Shown: positions 57,046 to 64,000 of the stretch, piece by piece
Numbering within the stretch: position 1 is the first letter of the stretch
Layout: every line of letters begins with the position of its first letter
Origin: Anaerolineae bacterium
GTDB lineage: Bacteria > Chloroflexota > Anaerolineae > 4572-78 > J111
Reading direction: 5' to 3'
Assembly: GCA_023382535.1 (NCBI GenBank)
Contig: JAHDWA010000014.1
Coordinates: 1 to 64,000 of the forward strand
Length of the DNA stretch: 64,000 nucleotides
Notes under the pieces: model-generated
Told to the model about the DNA's origin: nothing
What the model saw: only the letters and a program-made list of their open reading frames with translations
The model's database searches: none
Translations under genes and position numbers: made by a program

Positions 57046-58788
57046 TTAAGCGCCTTCTTCCAATTCAGCCAACTGTTCTTTCAACTCCTCGATATTCATT
57101 TCAATGCTGTCAATCTCATTTTGCAGCTTCAAGGGCGCGCTGGTCCGGCTGCCATAACTGGCCGCTTCTTCCAGGAGCTTGTTTAGATTACGGGTCTGGT
57201 CAATCAGTTGGCGCTTGATGCCCGAAATTTGCACATCGCGGTACTCTTGATCCAGTCCCTCCCCGGCCCCGGCGGGAGGTTTGGGCGGGATAGAAAAGAC
57301 GCCGCGTTGGCGGTCGTCCAGGCGATTCTTGACCAGGCCAAAGATGCCTTTCGGTGTGCTGCCAACGGGAGCATCGTCAACGGCCATTGTCGCGGCCGCA
57401 TCACGTTCGGTCCGAGTTTCTTTATACTGCTCATAGCGGCTGACAAAGGTCTGCATCAAAAGCAGCGCGGCCATCTGGGTTGGTCGTTCCAGCAGCCAGT
57501 TGCCGAGCGTGCTTTTATACTGAGCATTAAGACCATCTACCACTTGGGCCAGCATGTCTTTGATATTCACGGATAACTTGCCGACCATCGTTTCATCTTT
57601 TTGCCATTCACGCCAGGCGCGCAAATCGGCGGCATCACCGACAATTTCATCGGCAATCCACTCGCACATCTCGGTTGAAAAAAGATGGTAGCCTGAAGTC
57701 TCCGGGTTTTTGATGACCAGACCGCGGTTTTCCAGGTCGCCAATGACCTGGCTGGCCCGGGCGTAAAAGCGTTCCAGGTCGGTGATGGTATCCTCGCCGC
57801 CAGGTGTGCCCACAAAAGCGGTGCTAAACGAATGAGCGGGCGTATTTTTATCGGATTTCCGTTCTAATTCTCGCAAGGCCATCACCGTAAGTAGAATTTG
57901 CTGAGCCGGTGGGGAACTGGCCCAAACATCCTTAAAGAGAGTGTCAATATCGCGGCGGGCTTCGTCGGCCAGGTAGCGGCGGCGGGCGGCGTCATCCAGC
58001 CCTTGCTGGTGCGCGGAAAAGAGATGGTGGCAGGCCATCTGTAAGAAATAGGGATTATAGCCGGCAATGGCAAAGATCACATTCAGTTCGCTGAGTAGAA
58101 AACGGACGCCCGTGCCGGCCAGATAACGGTCAATCAACTCTGTCGCATCCTGCTCACTGAAGTTGCGCAGGTTGATCGTGGCAAAAATATTAAAAAACGG
58201 CGATGAACGAATCTGTTCCGAATGGGTCAGTTGGACCAAATCCTGGCGGCTGGAAGTAATCAAGGCCAGGTTGTGGTGAATGGCCAGAGCGCGCAGGCCG
58301 CCAAAAAAGTCGTTATCAAAGTTTTTATTGCGTGTGACCTGCTCAAACTCATCCAACAGCAGCACGATGTATAACGATTCCTCGTCAACCAAGGTAAAAA
58401 TGTCGTCCAGAGCATAATTATCTATGGTTTCCGCTTTTAGAGCGAAATCAATTTCGGCTACAACGTTAGCATTCGCGGCGACGGCTCGCCGCATTGCTTT
58501 AAGGACGCGCTGCCAAAAGCGCGAGGGTGTTGTATTTTCATCCAAGAACAGGAAGTCTTGATAGATGAAGCTGTATTTTTTTGGATCAAGGCCGAGCTTA
58601 GTCTGGGTTTCGGGATGGCCCAGGATCTTAAGCAGGGATGTTTTACCGGTTCGCCGCTCGCCGACGATAGAACTCGACTCAAAGGCCGAGAGTAAACGGC
58701 TGTAAACCTGTTCAATTTCCCGACGACGTCCAATGAAGCGGGCCGGGTCGTCAATAGGTTTGCCGTAACTGAAAGGATTAATACTCAT
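57046..58788 (-). CDS. AAA-type ATPase (AAA_16-like), second of an operon pair
   Basis: This 580-residue P-loop protein begins INPFSYGKPIDDPARFIGR, a header typical of AAA_16/orc-like NTPases. Walker A is GERRTGKTS (43-51) and Walker B is VLLLDEFEQ (Asp146-Glu147), with a possible sensor TSSRQD. A winged-helix-like region lies in the middle (LENRGLVIKNP). The C-terminus has a Pro-rich linker and a coiled coil (LQNEIDSIEMNIEELKEQL). ATG 58788 has AGGAG about 10 nt upstream; a TTG 9 nt earlier is less likely. It has no TM segment. It is downstream of a related membrane-bound ATPase on the same strand, 108 bp away. Its role is unknown; a STAND-like signalling switch is one guess. Confidence 0.78.
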   Translation of the reverse strand: MSINPFSYGKPIDDPARFIGRRREIEQVYSRLLSAFESSSIVGERRTGKTSLLKILGHPETQTKLGLDPKKYSFIYQDFLFLDENTTPSRFWQRVLKAMRRAVAANANVVAEIDFALKAETIDNYALDDIFTLVDEESLYIVLLLDEFEQVTRNKNFDNDFFGGLRALAIHHNLALITSSRQDLVQLTHSEQIRSSPFFNIFATINLRNFSEQDATELIDRYLAGTGVRFLLSELNVIFAIAGYNPYFLQMACHHLFSAHQQGLDDAARRRYLADEARRDIDTLFKDVWASSPPAQQILLTVMALRELERKSDKNTPAHSFSTAFVGTPGGEDTITDLERFYARASQVIGDLENRGLVIKNPETSGYHLFSTEMCEWIADEIVGDAADLRAWREWQKDETMVGKLSVNIKDMLAQVVDGLNAQYKSTLGNWLLERPTQMAALLLMQTFVSRYEQYKETRTERDAAATMAVDDAPVGSTPKGIFGLVKNRLDDRQRGVFSIPPKPPAGAGEGLDQEYRDVQISGIKRQLIDQTRNLNKLLEEAASYGSRTSAPLKLQNEIDSIEMNIEELKEQLAELEEGA

Positions 58789-58832
58789 AGAACTCAACTC
58801 CTGTTCACTGGCCCGCCCCTTTTGGGGAGGCT

Positions 58833-58893
58833 AAGGCTAAGGCGAAGGCTCAGCAAAATCTTTACACTTCGCCTCAGCCCTGGCCTTAGCCTT
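58833..58893. repeat. inverted heptamer repeat between the two ATPase genes
   Basis: AAGGCTAAGGC (58833-58843) pairs with GCCTTAGCCTT (58883-58893), and GGCTAAG heptamers make the left arm. It lies in the 108-bp gap within the putative operon, where it could weaken or process the transcript. Confidence 0.7.
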
Positions 58894-58896
58894 CTT

Positions 58897-61470
58897 TTAT
58901 CGGGTCCAACTAATTCGCTCCTCCGTCCAACCATTAGAATTGGCCTGATCAAAAAATACCCGGCCATCAGGTGAAGCTCTCATGGCTAAAATTTGTTGTC
59001 GTTCTCGCCCATCAGGGGTTATGGCCCAAATGGCCCAATTGCCGCCGCTGTTGCTGGCAAAGGCGATGGCCCGGCCATCCGGGCTCCAGGTGGGCAGGCC
59101 ATCCAGGGCCGGGTCATCGGTCAGACGAGTCAGGTTGGAACCGTCGGCCTTGATGGTGTAGATTTCCCAATTCCCATCGCGCCGAGACATAAAGGCAACC
59201 GTCTGGCCATTGGGGGCCAGGGCGGGCGCAGTATCCTCGTCACGATCGGTCAAGGCCAGCGGATTGTCAAGCGCAGCTCCGGCCAGCCGCAAGCCGATCC
59301 CGGTACGTCCTTTGGCCCGGAATACTACCTGGCCATCAGCCCCCCAGGCAGGATATTCACCTTCGGTCATAAACCTTTGGCTTTCCGCAACGCCAAGCGT
59401 ATTGGCCCCGGTCAAGTACATCTGTGAAGCGCGATCACCGGCGCGCCGGGTAAAAAACAAAATAGTGCTCCCATCCGGGCTCCAGGTGGGCAATTTGTCT
59501 TCCGGGGCCGGACCAACAAGAATTTCATTGCCACCGGTGCGATTGGCCGTAACCAGGCCGCGCCCTGGCCCGCCCGACCAGGCGATAAAGGCAATCCGCG
59601 AACCATCGAGACTAAAAGCAGGCTGGCTGGCGCCCTGGCGAATGAGCTGGCTGCTGCCATCCTCTAAATTGCCAAAGTAAAGATTGTAGGTTTCACCTTC
59701 AAACGCAGGATAAGCAATAGTTCCGCGCAACGACCCCGCCAGGATGGATTGCGGCGTTGGCGTAGCCGTAGCTGTAGCCGTTGGCGCAGACGTGGGTGAA
59801 GCTGTGGCCGTCGGTACAGGTGTTTCGGTCGGTGTTTCGGTTGGGACCGGGGTGGGGGCGGTGGTAGGTGTAGCCGGTTCAGGTTGAGTCGCTGCGGCGG
59901 CAATCTGGGTCAGGGCCGTCGCTTCGACGGCAGCCGCCTGGGTCGCCGTTGCTGCCAGCGCCTCATTTAAAGCGACCAGGGCATTGGCTGTGGCCCGGGC
60001 TGTATCGGCCTCCGTGTTGTCACCTCGCTGCACCGCTTCAGCAGCCTTGGTGCTGGCGGCGGCCAGGAGCATTTGACTCTCCGCCGCCTGGGTGCTATTG
60101 GCTTGAATCAACTGGGCGACTTCGGTGCCGCGGCGAGCTTCAGCCTGCGCCAGCGCCGCTGTGGATTGTTGTCTCAGGAAAAAACCGACAATTAGAACTG
60201 CCATTAACAGTACCGCCAACACAGGCGTGGCCCAACGCAAAACACGCTCTCTGGTGGTAGGGGCCTGGGCGCGGCGCTGCTCTTCAATCCGCTCCCATTC
60301 TCTGGCGACATCGCCCAGTTCCTCTCTGACCCATTCGAGCCGGCGGAACTTGCTGATCCAGTGCTGCATTAATTCTACTCTAAAATGGTACGGCTCCTGA
60401 TCATTAACGACATCCCGCTCGAAGAGCTGGCGCAAGCCGCTGGTTACATCGCCGCTGGGCGGGTATAATTTGGCTTGGTGCATGGCCCGATCCAGATTGC
60501 GGCGCATCACCCCCGCTTTGTACTGAGGGACTCTATTGGCCAGGGCAGCGAGAATAGCCTGCTCCACCGGGATAGAGTCCTGCCAGACAAATTGGAAGTT
60601 TGGTGTGCCTTGTTCGATGACATCAGGGAGGACGGCCTCTACATCAGCAACGCCTAATTGAGCCGGTTTGTCTTTGGTCCAGCGAGTGAACAAATTATGG
60701 CACAGCAGTTGGGTATAGTAAGCCTGGCCGGAGGTAAGCTGATAGATACGTTCAATCGCAGGCCGGGTATAAGTGTAGTATTCGGCTACTGGTTGGGTAA
60801 TCAGGTCCTCGGCAAAATCCTGTTCCAGGAAGCTGATTTTGCGGTAGACTGCCAGATTGAAAAGCTGGGACGAACCTTTGGAATTGGCTTCGAGCCGGTT
60901 GCCCAGTGAAAAGAGAAAATTGACCCGATTTGTCTGCTGAATTAAGGCCCGCAGGTAATCAAAAATATCATGGGGTAAATCGTCGGCCTCGACCTTTTCG
61001 GCCAGCCGGTTGGCCTCATCAAACATGAGCAGCAGCGAGCGTTCTCCCAGCGCTTCGACCACCGGCGGTAAAAAAATATCTTCAAACTGGTGGCGCGGGT
61101 TTTTTTCAAAATCTTGGCGGGCGGGCCGCTCTAAGTTGGGAATGCCCTCAACCCCCCGCAAGGCCAGGACGATTTTTCGCGCCACTTCCCATAAAAAACC
61201 GTCAATGCCCTCCAGTCCCATCCCCTGTAAGTCCAGTAAAACGGGGATGTAAAGAGGATCACCCAGCTTGTCTTTCATCTGGTACAGCACGGAGGTTTTG
61301 CCGCTGCGCCGCTCCCCGTAAAGTACGATGGCGTTGTGCTGGTAGGCGCCCCGCAAATGTTGGCGCAGCCAGGCATATACATCCTCGCGGCCAAAAAACA
61401 TCGCGGCGTCTTTGACCGGCGATCCAGCAATGTAGGGGTTGATGATCAATGTCTCGTTTTCGGTAGACAT
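58897..61470 (-). CDS. AAA-type ATPase fused via TM helix to an extracytoplasmic PD40 propeller
   Basis: This is an 857-residue protein. Residues 10-400 form an AAA_16-like ATPase: NPYIAGSPVKDAAMFFGRED header, Walker A GERRSGKTS (52-60), and Walker B LLLMFDEANR (Asp151-Glu152). A single TM helix follows (about 413-433), then an Ala-rich coiled region (435-530), a Thr/Pro linker (TPVPTETPTETPVPT type) and a six-bladed TolB/PD40 propeller (about 590-857) with repeated DGSRIAFI, PTWSPDG and IYTIKADGSNLTRLT motifs. The topology suggests sensing outside and NTP-driven output inside. ATG 61470 has GGGAG 8-9 nt upstream. It is upstream of the related soluble ATPase. No partner effector is recognisable. 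Confidence 0.82.
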   Translation of the reverse strand: MSTENETLIINPYIAGSPVKDAAMFFGREDVYAWLRQHLRGAYQHNAIVLYGERRSGKTSVLYQMKDKLGDPLYIPVLLDLQGMGLEGIDGFLWEVARKIVLALRGVEGIPNLERPARQDFEKNPRHQFEDIFLPPVVEALGERSLLLMFDEANRLAEKVEADDLPHDIFDYLRALIQQTNRVNFLFSLGNRLEANSKGSSQLFNLAVYRKISFLEQDFAEDLITQPVAEYYTYTRPAIERIYQLTSGQAYYTQLLCHNLFTRWTKDKPAQLGVADVEAVLPDVIEQGTPNFQFVWQDSIPVEQAILAALANRVPQYKAGVMRRNLDRAMHQAKLYPPSGDVTSGLRQLFERDVVNDQEPYHFRVELMQHWISKFRRLEWVREELGDVAREWERIEEQRRAQAPTTRERVLRWATPVLAVLLMAVLIVGFFLRQQSTAALAQAEARRGTEVAQLIQANSTQAAESQMLLAAASTKAAEAVQRGDNTEADTARATANALVALNEALAATATQAAAVEATALTQIAAAATQPEPATPTTAPTPVPTETPTETPVPTATASPTSAPTATATATPTPQSILAGSLRGTIAYPAFEGETYNLYFGNLEDGSSQLIRQGASQPAFSLDGSRIAFIAWSGGPGRGLVTANRTGGNEILVGPAPEDKLPTWSPDGSTILFFTRRAGDRASQMYLTGANTLGVAESQRFMTEGEYPAWGADGQVVFRAKGRTGIGLRLAGAALDNPLALTDRDEDTAPALAPNGQTVAFMSRRDGNWEIYTIKADGSNLTRLTDDPALDGLPTWSPDGRAIAFASNSGGNWAIWAITPDGRERQQILAMRASPDGRVFFDQANSNGWTEERISWTR

Positions 61471-61578
61471 TCCAGGTTCTCCCTGACTGATTGACTTGAC
61501 TATAAAATGGGGAATTAGCTGCCTGACTCAGTAATATTATAAATTATAGCTGCCAAAGAGTCCAATAATTTTAATTTA

Positions 61579-61587
61579 TGGTAAAAT
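61579..61587 (+). promoter_or_regulatory. extended -10 box TGGTAAAAT before tatD
   Basis: TG-G-TAAAAT (-10 at 61582-61587) ends 14 nt before the ATG at 61602, so the leader would be about 8 nt. The same string precedes the gene at 5370. The -35 is not recognisable. Confidence 0.45.
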
Positions 61588-61601
61588 AGATCTTGGCTAT
61601 T

Positions 61602-62423
61602 ATGCTCATAGATTCTCACTGTCACTTCAACTTTAATGCTTTTGACCAAGATCGGGAAGAAGTTCTGGTGCGGGCCAGGGCGGCCGGCGTCGTGGCCCTG
61701 ATCAACCCCGGCACTGATTTAGCTGACAGCCGCCAGATTGTCACCCTGGCCGAGAAAAATCCCAATCTCTATGCCGCTGTTGGCTTCCATCCCAACGATG
61801 CTGCCAGTTTTGACGAGACGGCGCTGGCTGAACTGCATACCCTGGCCGGTTATCCTCAGGTCGTGGCGGTCGGCGAAATCGGCTTGGATTATCATTGGGA
61901 TAAAGCTCCTCGCCCGGTGCAGTGGCGGGTATTTGAACAACAATTGGCCCTGGCCAAAGAAGTGGGCAAACCGGTCATCATCCATCAACGCGAAGCGGCG
62001 GCGGATACCATGGCCGTGCTCCGCCAATGGGGCGCAGGTCAGAAGCATCCCGGGTTGGTCCTCCACTCCTTTTCAGGAGATCGAGCTATGGCCGAAGAGG
62101 CGCTTGAGCTGGGCTTTTATTTGGGCGTCAGCGGGCCGGTCACTTTCAAAAACGCCCGCGACCTGCCGGAAATTGTGATCGCTACACCGCCCGAGCGTCT
62201 CCTGGTCGAAACTGATGCCCCTTTTCTTGCCCCGCATCCTTTTCGGGGTAAGCGGAACGAACCGGCCTACGTTAAGTTGGTGGCAGAGCGGATAGCGGCC
62301 TTAAAAGGATTATCTTTGGCAGAGATGAGCCGCCGCCTGACCGAAAATACTGTTGCCCTCTTTAGACTGCCGGCATCCCTGCTGTCTAACCCTGATCTCT
62401 CAACTTTTACTTCAAGCCAGTAA
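61602..62423 (+). CDS. tatD: TatD-family metal-dependent deoxyribonuclease
   Basis: This 273-residue TIM-barrel hydrolase has MLIDSHCHF with His6 and His8 as metal ligands, VGEIGLDYHWD, VIIHQREAAADT, VLHSFSGD and LLVETDAPFLAP. TatD proteins act as 3'-5' exonucleases or endonucleases in DNA repair, and some members act on other substrates. The open frame starts at TTG 61593, but ATG 61602 gives the family's standard start. A -10 box ends 14 nt before it. The polyprenyl synthase gene follows 102 bp downstream. Confidence 0.94.
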   Translation: MLIDSHCHFNFNAFDQDREEVLVRARAAGVVALINPGTDLADSRQIVTLAEKNPNLYAAVGFHPNDAASFDETALAELHTLAGYPQVVAVGEIGLDYHWDKAPRPVQWRVFEQQLALAKEVGKPVIIHQREAAADTMAVLRQWGAGQKHPGLVLHSFSGDRAMAEEALELGFYLGVSGPVTFKNARDLPEIVIATPPERLLVETDAPFLAPHPFRGKRNEPAYVKLVAERIAALKGLSLAEMSRRLTENTVALFRLPASLLSNPDLSTFTSSQ

Positions 62424-62525
62424 CTACCACTTTTATTGACACAGCCCTCTCCTTGTGATAAAATAAACTATATAACTTTCAGAATTTTTTGAAAGTACTG
62501 GATAAAAGGTTGTAAAAGGACACCC

Positions 62526-63500
62526 ATGACCCAAACCGTTGCTTGGCTTGATTTGGTTGCGGACGATATTAAACGCGTGGAAGAGAAGATGCGCTTCGGT
62601 GTTTCGGAGCGATATCAGGATTTGCAGGCGGTTATTGACTACCTGATGGGAGCGGGAGGTAAGCGCCTGCGCCCGGCACTGACGCTGATGGCGGCCAATT
62701 TTTACCCGGTGGATAAAGAGAAATCCTATTCGCTGGCCGCCTCGGTTGAGCTGCTCCATACCGCCACCCTGGTCCATGACGACCTGATTGATAATTCATT
62801 GTTCCGGCGCGGCCTGCCGACCCTTAATGCCAGTTGGAGTCCAGGCGCGACGATTCTCACCGGCGATTATCTCTTTGCCCGGTCGGCGGAGCTGACGGCT
62901 GAGACAGACCACGTCCGGATTGTCAAAATTTTTGCCCAAACGTTGATGACGATTGTGGGAGGAGAGTTGCAGCAGTTGTTTAATGATGGGCATAGGCGGA
63001 TACCCAGCTATGACGAGTACTATCAGCGGATCTATGCCAAGACCGCTTCACTTTTTGCGGCGGGAACGCAAAGCGGGGGTATCTTATGCGGCGCGCCTGA
63101 ACATGAAGTACAAGCTTTGCATGATTACGGTTATCACCTGGGCATGGCCTTTCAAATTGTTGACGATGTCCTTGATTTTCGCGGGGACGAAGACCGTATC
63201 GGTAAGCCGGTAGCGAATGATTTACGCCAGGGAATTGTTACTTTGCCGGTGATGCTCTTCTCCGAAAAATCGCCCGATCATCCCACTATTCTCAAAGCGG
63301 TGCGCCGCGAGCCGATCAGTGACAAGGAAATTTTGACGGTGGTGGAACAAATTCGTGCTTCCGGCTGTGTTGAGAAGGCGATGGAAGAAGCTCGCCGCTT
63401 TGCCTGCCAGGCTCAGGCCAATTTAGAAGTTCTGCCTAACAACCCGTATCGGCAAGCAATGCACGGTATCGCCGATTACACCGTAGCCCGCGATATTTGA
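62526..63500 (+). CDS. trans-isoprenyl diphosphate synthase
   Basis: This 324-residue all-helical prenyltransferase extends allylic diphosphates with isopentenyl diphosphate. GAGGKRLRPAL (43-52), first Asp-rich motif VHDDLID (Asp85, Asp86, Asp89) followed by RRG, and second FQIVDDVLDFRGDED are intact. The lysine-rich loop and length fit medium/long-chain enzymes (menaquinone side chain or similar), but product length cannot be read. The product could also feed carrier lipid synthesis for the glycosyltransferases, although undecaprenyl carriers are normally made by cis-type enzymes. ATG 62526 has AAAAGGA about 8 nt upstream. A hairpin terminator follows. Confidence 0.93.
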   Translation: MTQTVAWLDLVADDIKRVEEKMRFGVSERYQDLQAVIDYLMGAGGKRLRPALTLMAANFYPVDKEKSYSLAASVELLHTATLVHDDLIDNSLFRRGLPTLNASWSPGATILTGDYLFARSAELTAETDHVRIVKIFAQTLMTIVGGELQQLFNDGHRRIPSYDEYYQRIYAKTASLFAAGTQSGGILCGAPEHEVQALHDYGYHLGMAFQIVDDVLDFRGDEDRIGKPVANDLRQGIVTLPVMLFSEKSPDHPTILKAVRREPISDKEILTVVEQIRASGCVEKAMEEARRFACQAQANLEVLPNNPYRQAMHGIADYTVARDI

Positions 63501-63523
63501 GCGAGCGTCTCTCAAGCTCACCC

Positions 63524-63565
63524 ACGGCGAGGTTAATTCAGAGAGCCTCGCCGTCGTCATTTTTA
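63524..63565 (+). terminator. hairpin terminator after the prenyl synthase gene
   Basis: ACGGCGAGG (63524-63532) pairs with CCTCGCCGT (63546-63554) around a 13-nt loop, and TTTTT follows after CGTCA. It is slightly weak because the T-run is offset. Confidence 0.6.
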
Positions 63566-63576
63566 GCCTCAACTTG

Positions 63577-64000
63577 ATGAAGATGGATTTATCAATCATC
63601 ATTGTCAACTGGAATGTCAAAGAGCTGCTGGATGTTTGCCTTCAATCTTTACTGAAGGCCGCTCACTCAGCGCCCGAGCTGGCGATTGAAATCATTGTCG
63701 TTGACAGCGCCTCCAGCGATGGCAGCCCGCAGATGGTCTGCGACCGGTTTCCCCAAGTGCGCTTAATTGCCAGCCAGGAGAATCTGGGTTATGCTCAAGG
63801 CAGTAATACTGGTGCGGAGGCAGCCGGGGGCCGCTACCTGTTTCTGCTCAATCCCGATACTGTTATTCAACCAGACGTGTTGGGGCGCATGGTTGACTAC
63901 ATGGACGCTCATCCAGAAGCGGGGGCGTTAGGGCCGCAATTGCTCTGGCCCGATGGCTCAATTCAATCCTCCCGCCGTTGCTTTCCCACGCCGGGCAGCC
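63577..64000 (+). CDS. GT2 family glycosyltransferase, 3' truncated by window end
   Basis: The frame starts at ATG 63577 (KMDLSIIIVNWNV) and runs open to the window edge (141 codons). GT-A fold signatures of family 2 are clear: LSIIIVNWNVKELL for the nucleotide-binding strand, IVVDSASSDGS, NLGYAQGSNTGAEAA and YLFLLNPDTV (with the DxD-like NPD). Family members transfer sugars such as rhamnose to lipid-linked or surface acceptors; the specific reaction is unknown. It is cytoplasmic or peripheral at the part seen. It follows a terminator, so it may have its own promoter. It is probably the start of another glycan cluster beyond the window. Confidence 0.9.
   Translation, partial: MKMDLSIIIVNWNVKELLDVCLQSLLKAAHSAPELAIEIIVVDSASSDGSPQMVCDRFPQVRLIASQENLGYAQGSNTGAEAAGGRYLFLLNPDTVIQPDVLGRMVDYMDAHPEAGALGPQLLWPDGSIQSSRRCFPTPGS

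Overview
The window looks like a chromosomal segment of a Chloroflexota (Anaerolineae-like) bacterium. The evidence is a TopA with an extra N-terminal zinc ribbon, many multi-domain GT-C membrane proteins with a shared C-terminal beta-sandwich-like tail, DUF2079 and possibly DUF2298 membrane proteins, PD40/TP-linker proteins and moderately high GC. This assignment is inference; no rRNA or tRNA is present. No CRISPR array, insertion sequence or prophage was found.

Layout. (1) 1-5.1 kb: a CsoR-type metal repressor with a G/C-tract operator candidate, a small membrane protein overlapping a clan GH-A glycosidase-like protein, an orphan periplasmic amino-acid-type binding protein, and a secreted two-domain concanavalin-like protein. 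(2) 5.4-39.4 kb: an island of eleven large polytopic membrane proteins that resemble GT-C/GT39 glycosyltransferases (plus DUF2079 and DUF2298-like relatives). Eight of them carry one to three copies of a ~120-residue tail (about 15 copies in all). Three are a tandem triplication. A membrane-anchored SGNH hydrolase, an ADP-ribosylglycohydrolase and an AT-rich lipoprotein are interspersed. (3) 39.5-44.2 kb, minus strand: a Crp/Fnr regulator with a YgaP-like small membrane protein, a DegT aminotransferase, folP, and a membrane-spanning LuxR-HTH/Kelch protein. (4) 44.2-54.8 kb: housekeeping genes ffh, rpsP, khpA, rimM, dprA, a mannose-1-phosphate guanylyltransferase, topA, an M24 Xaa-Pro peptidase and a two-TM hypothetical protein. 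(5) 55-64 kb: dgt, a PsbP-like exported protein, two related AAA-type ATPases (one fused through a TM segment to an extracytoplasmic PD40 propeller), tatD, a polyprenyl synthase and the start of a GT2 glycosyltransferase.

How it fits together (inference). GDP-mannose synthesis (manC), a sugar aminotransferase, a polyprenyl synthase, a GT2 enzyme and the GT-C island are the parts expected for lipid-carrier-dependent surface glycan or glycoprotein assembly. The tails probably sit outside the membrane and may bind glycan or cell wall.

The most unusual DNA feature is pervasive short repeat sequence: degenerate period-7 tandem repeats and short palindromes lie between genes and also in frame inside several island genes and at gene ends, supplying stop codons and protein segments. 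They are nearly absent from the housekeeping block. A second notable feature is the promoter region of the small YgaP-like gene at 39.7 kb. There a Crp-type site, a -10 box and a 14-bp inverted repeat that could mask the Shine-Dalgarno sequence are arranged so that read-through and promoter-proximal mRNAs would differ in translatability.
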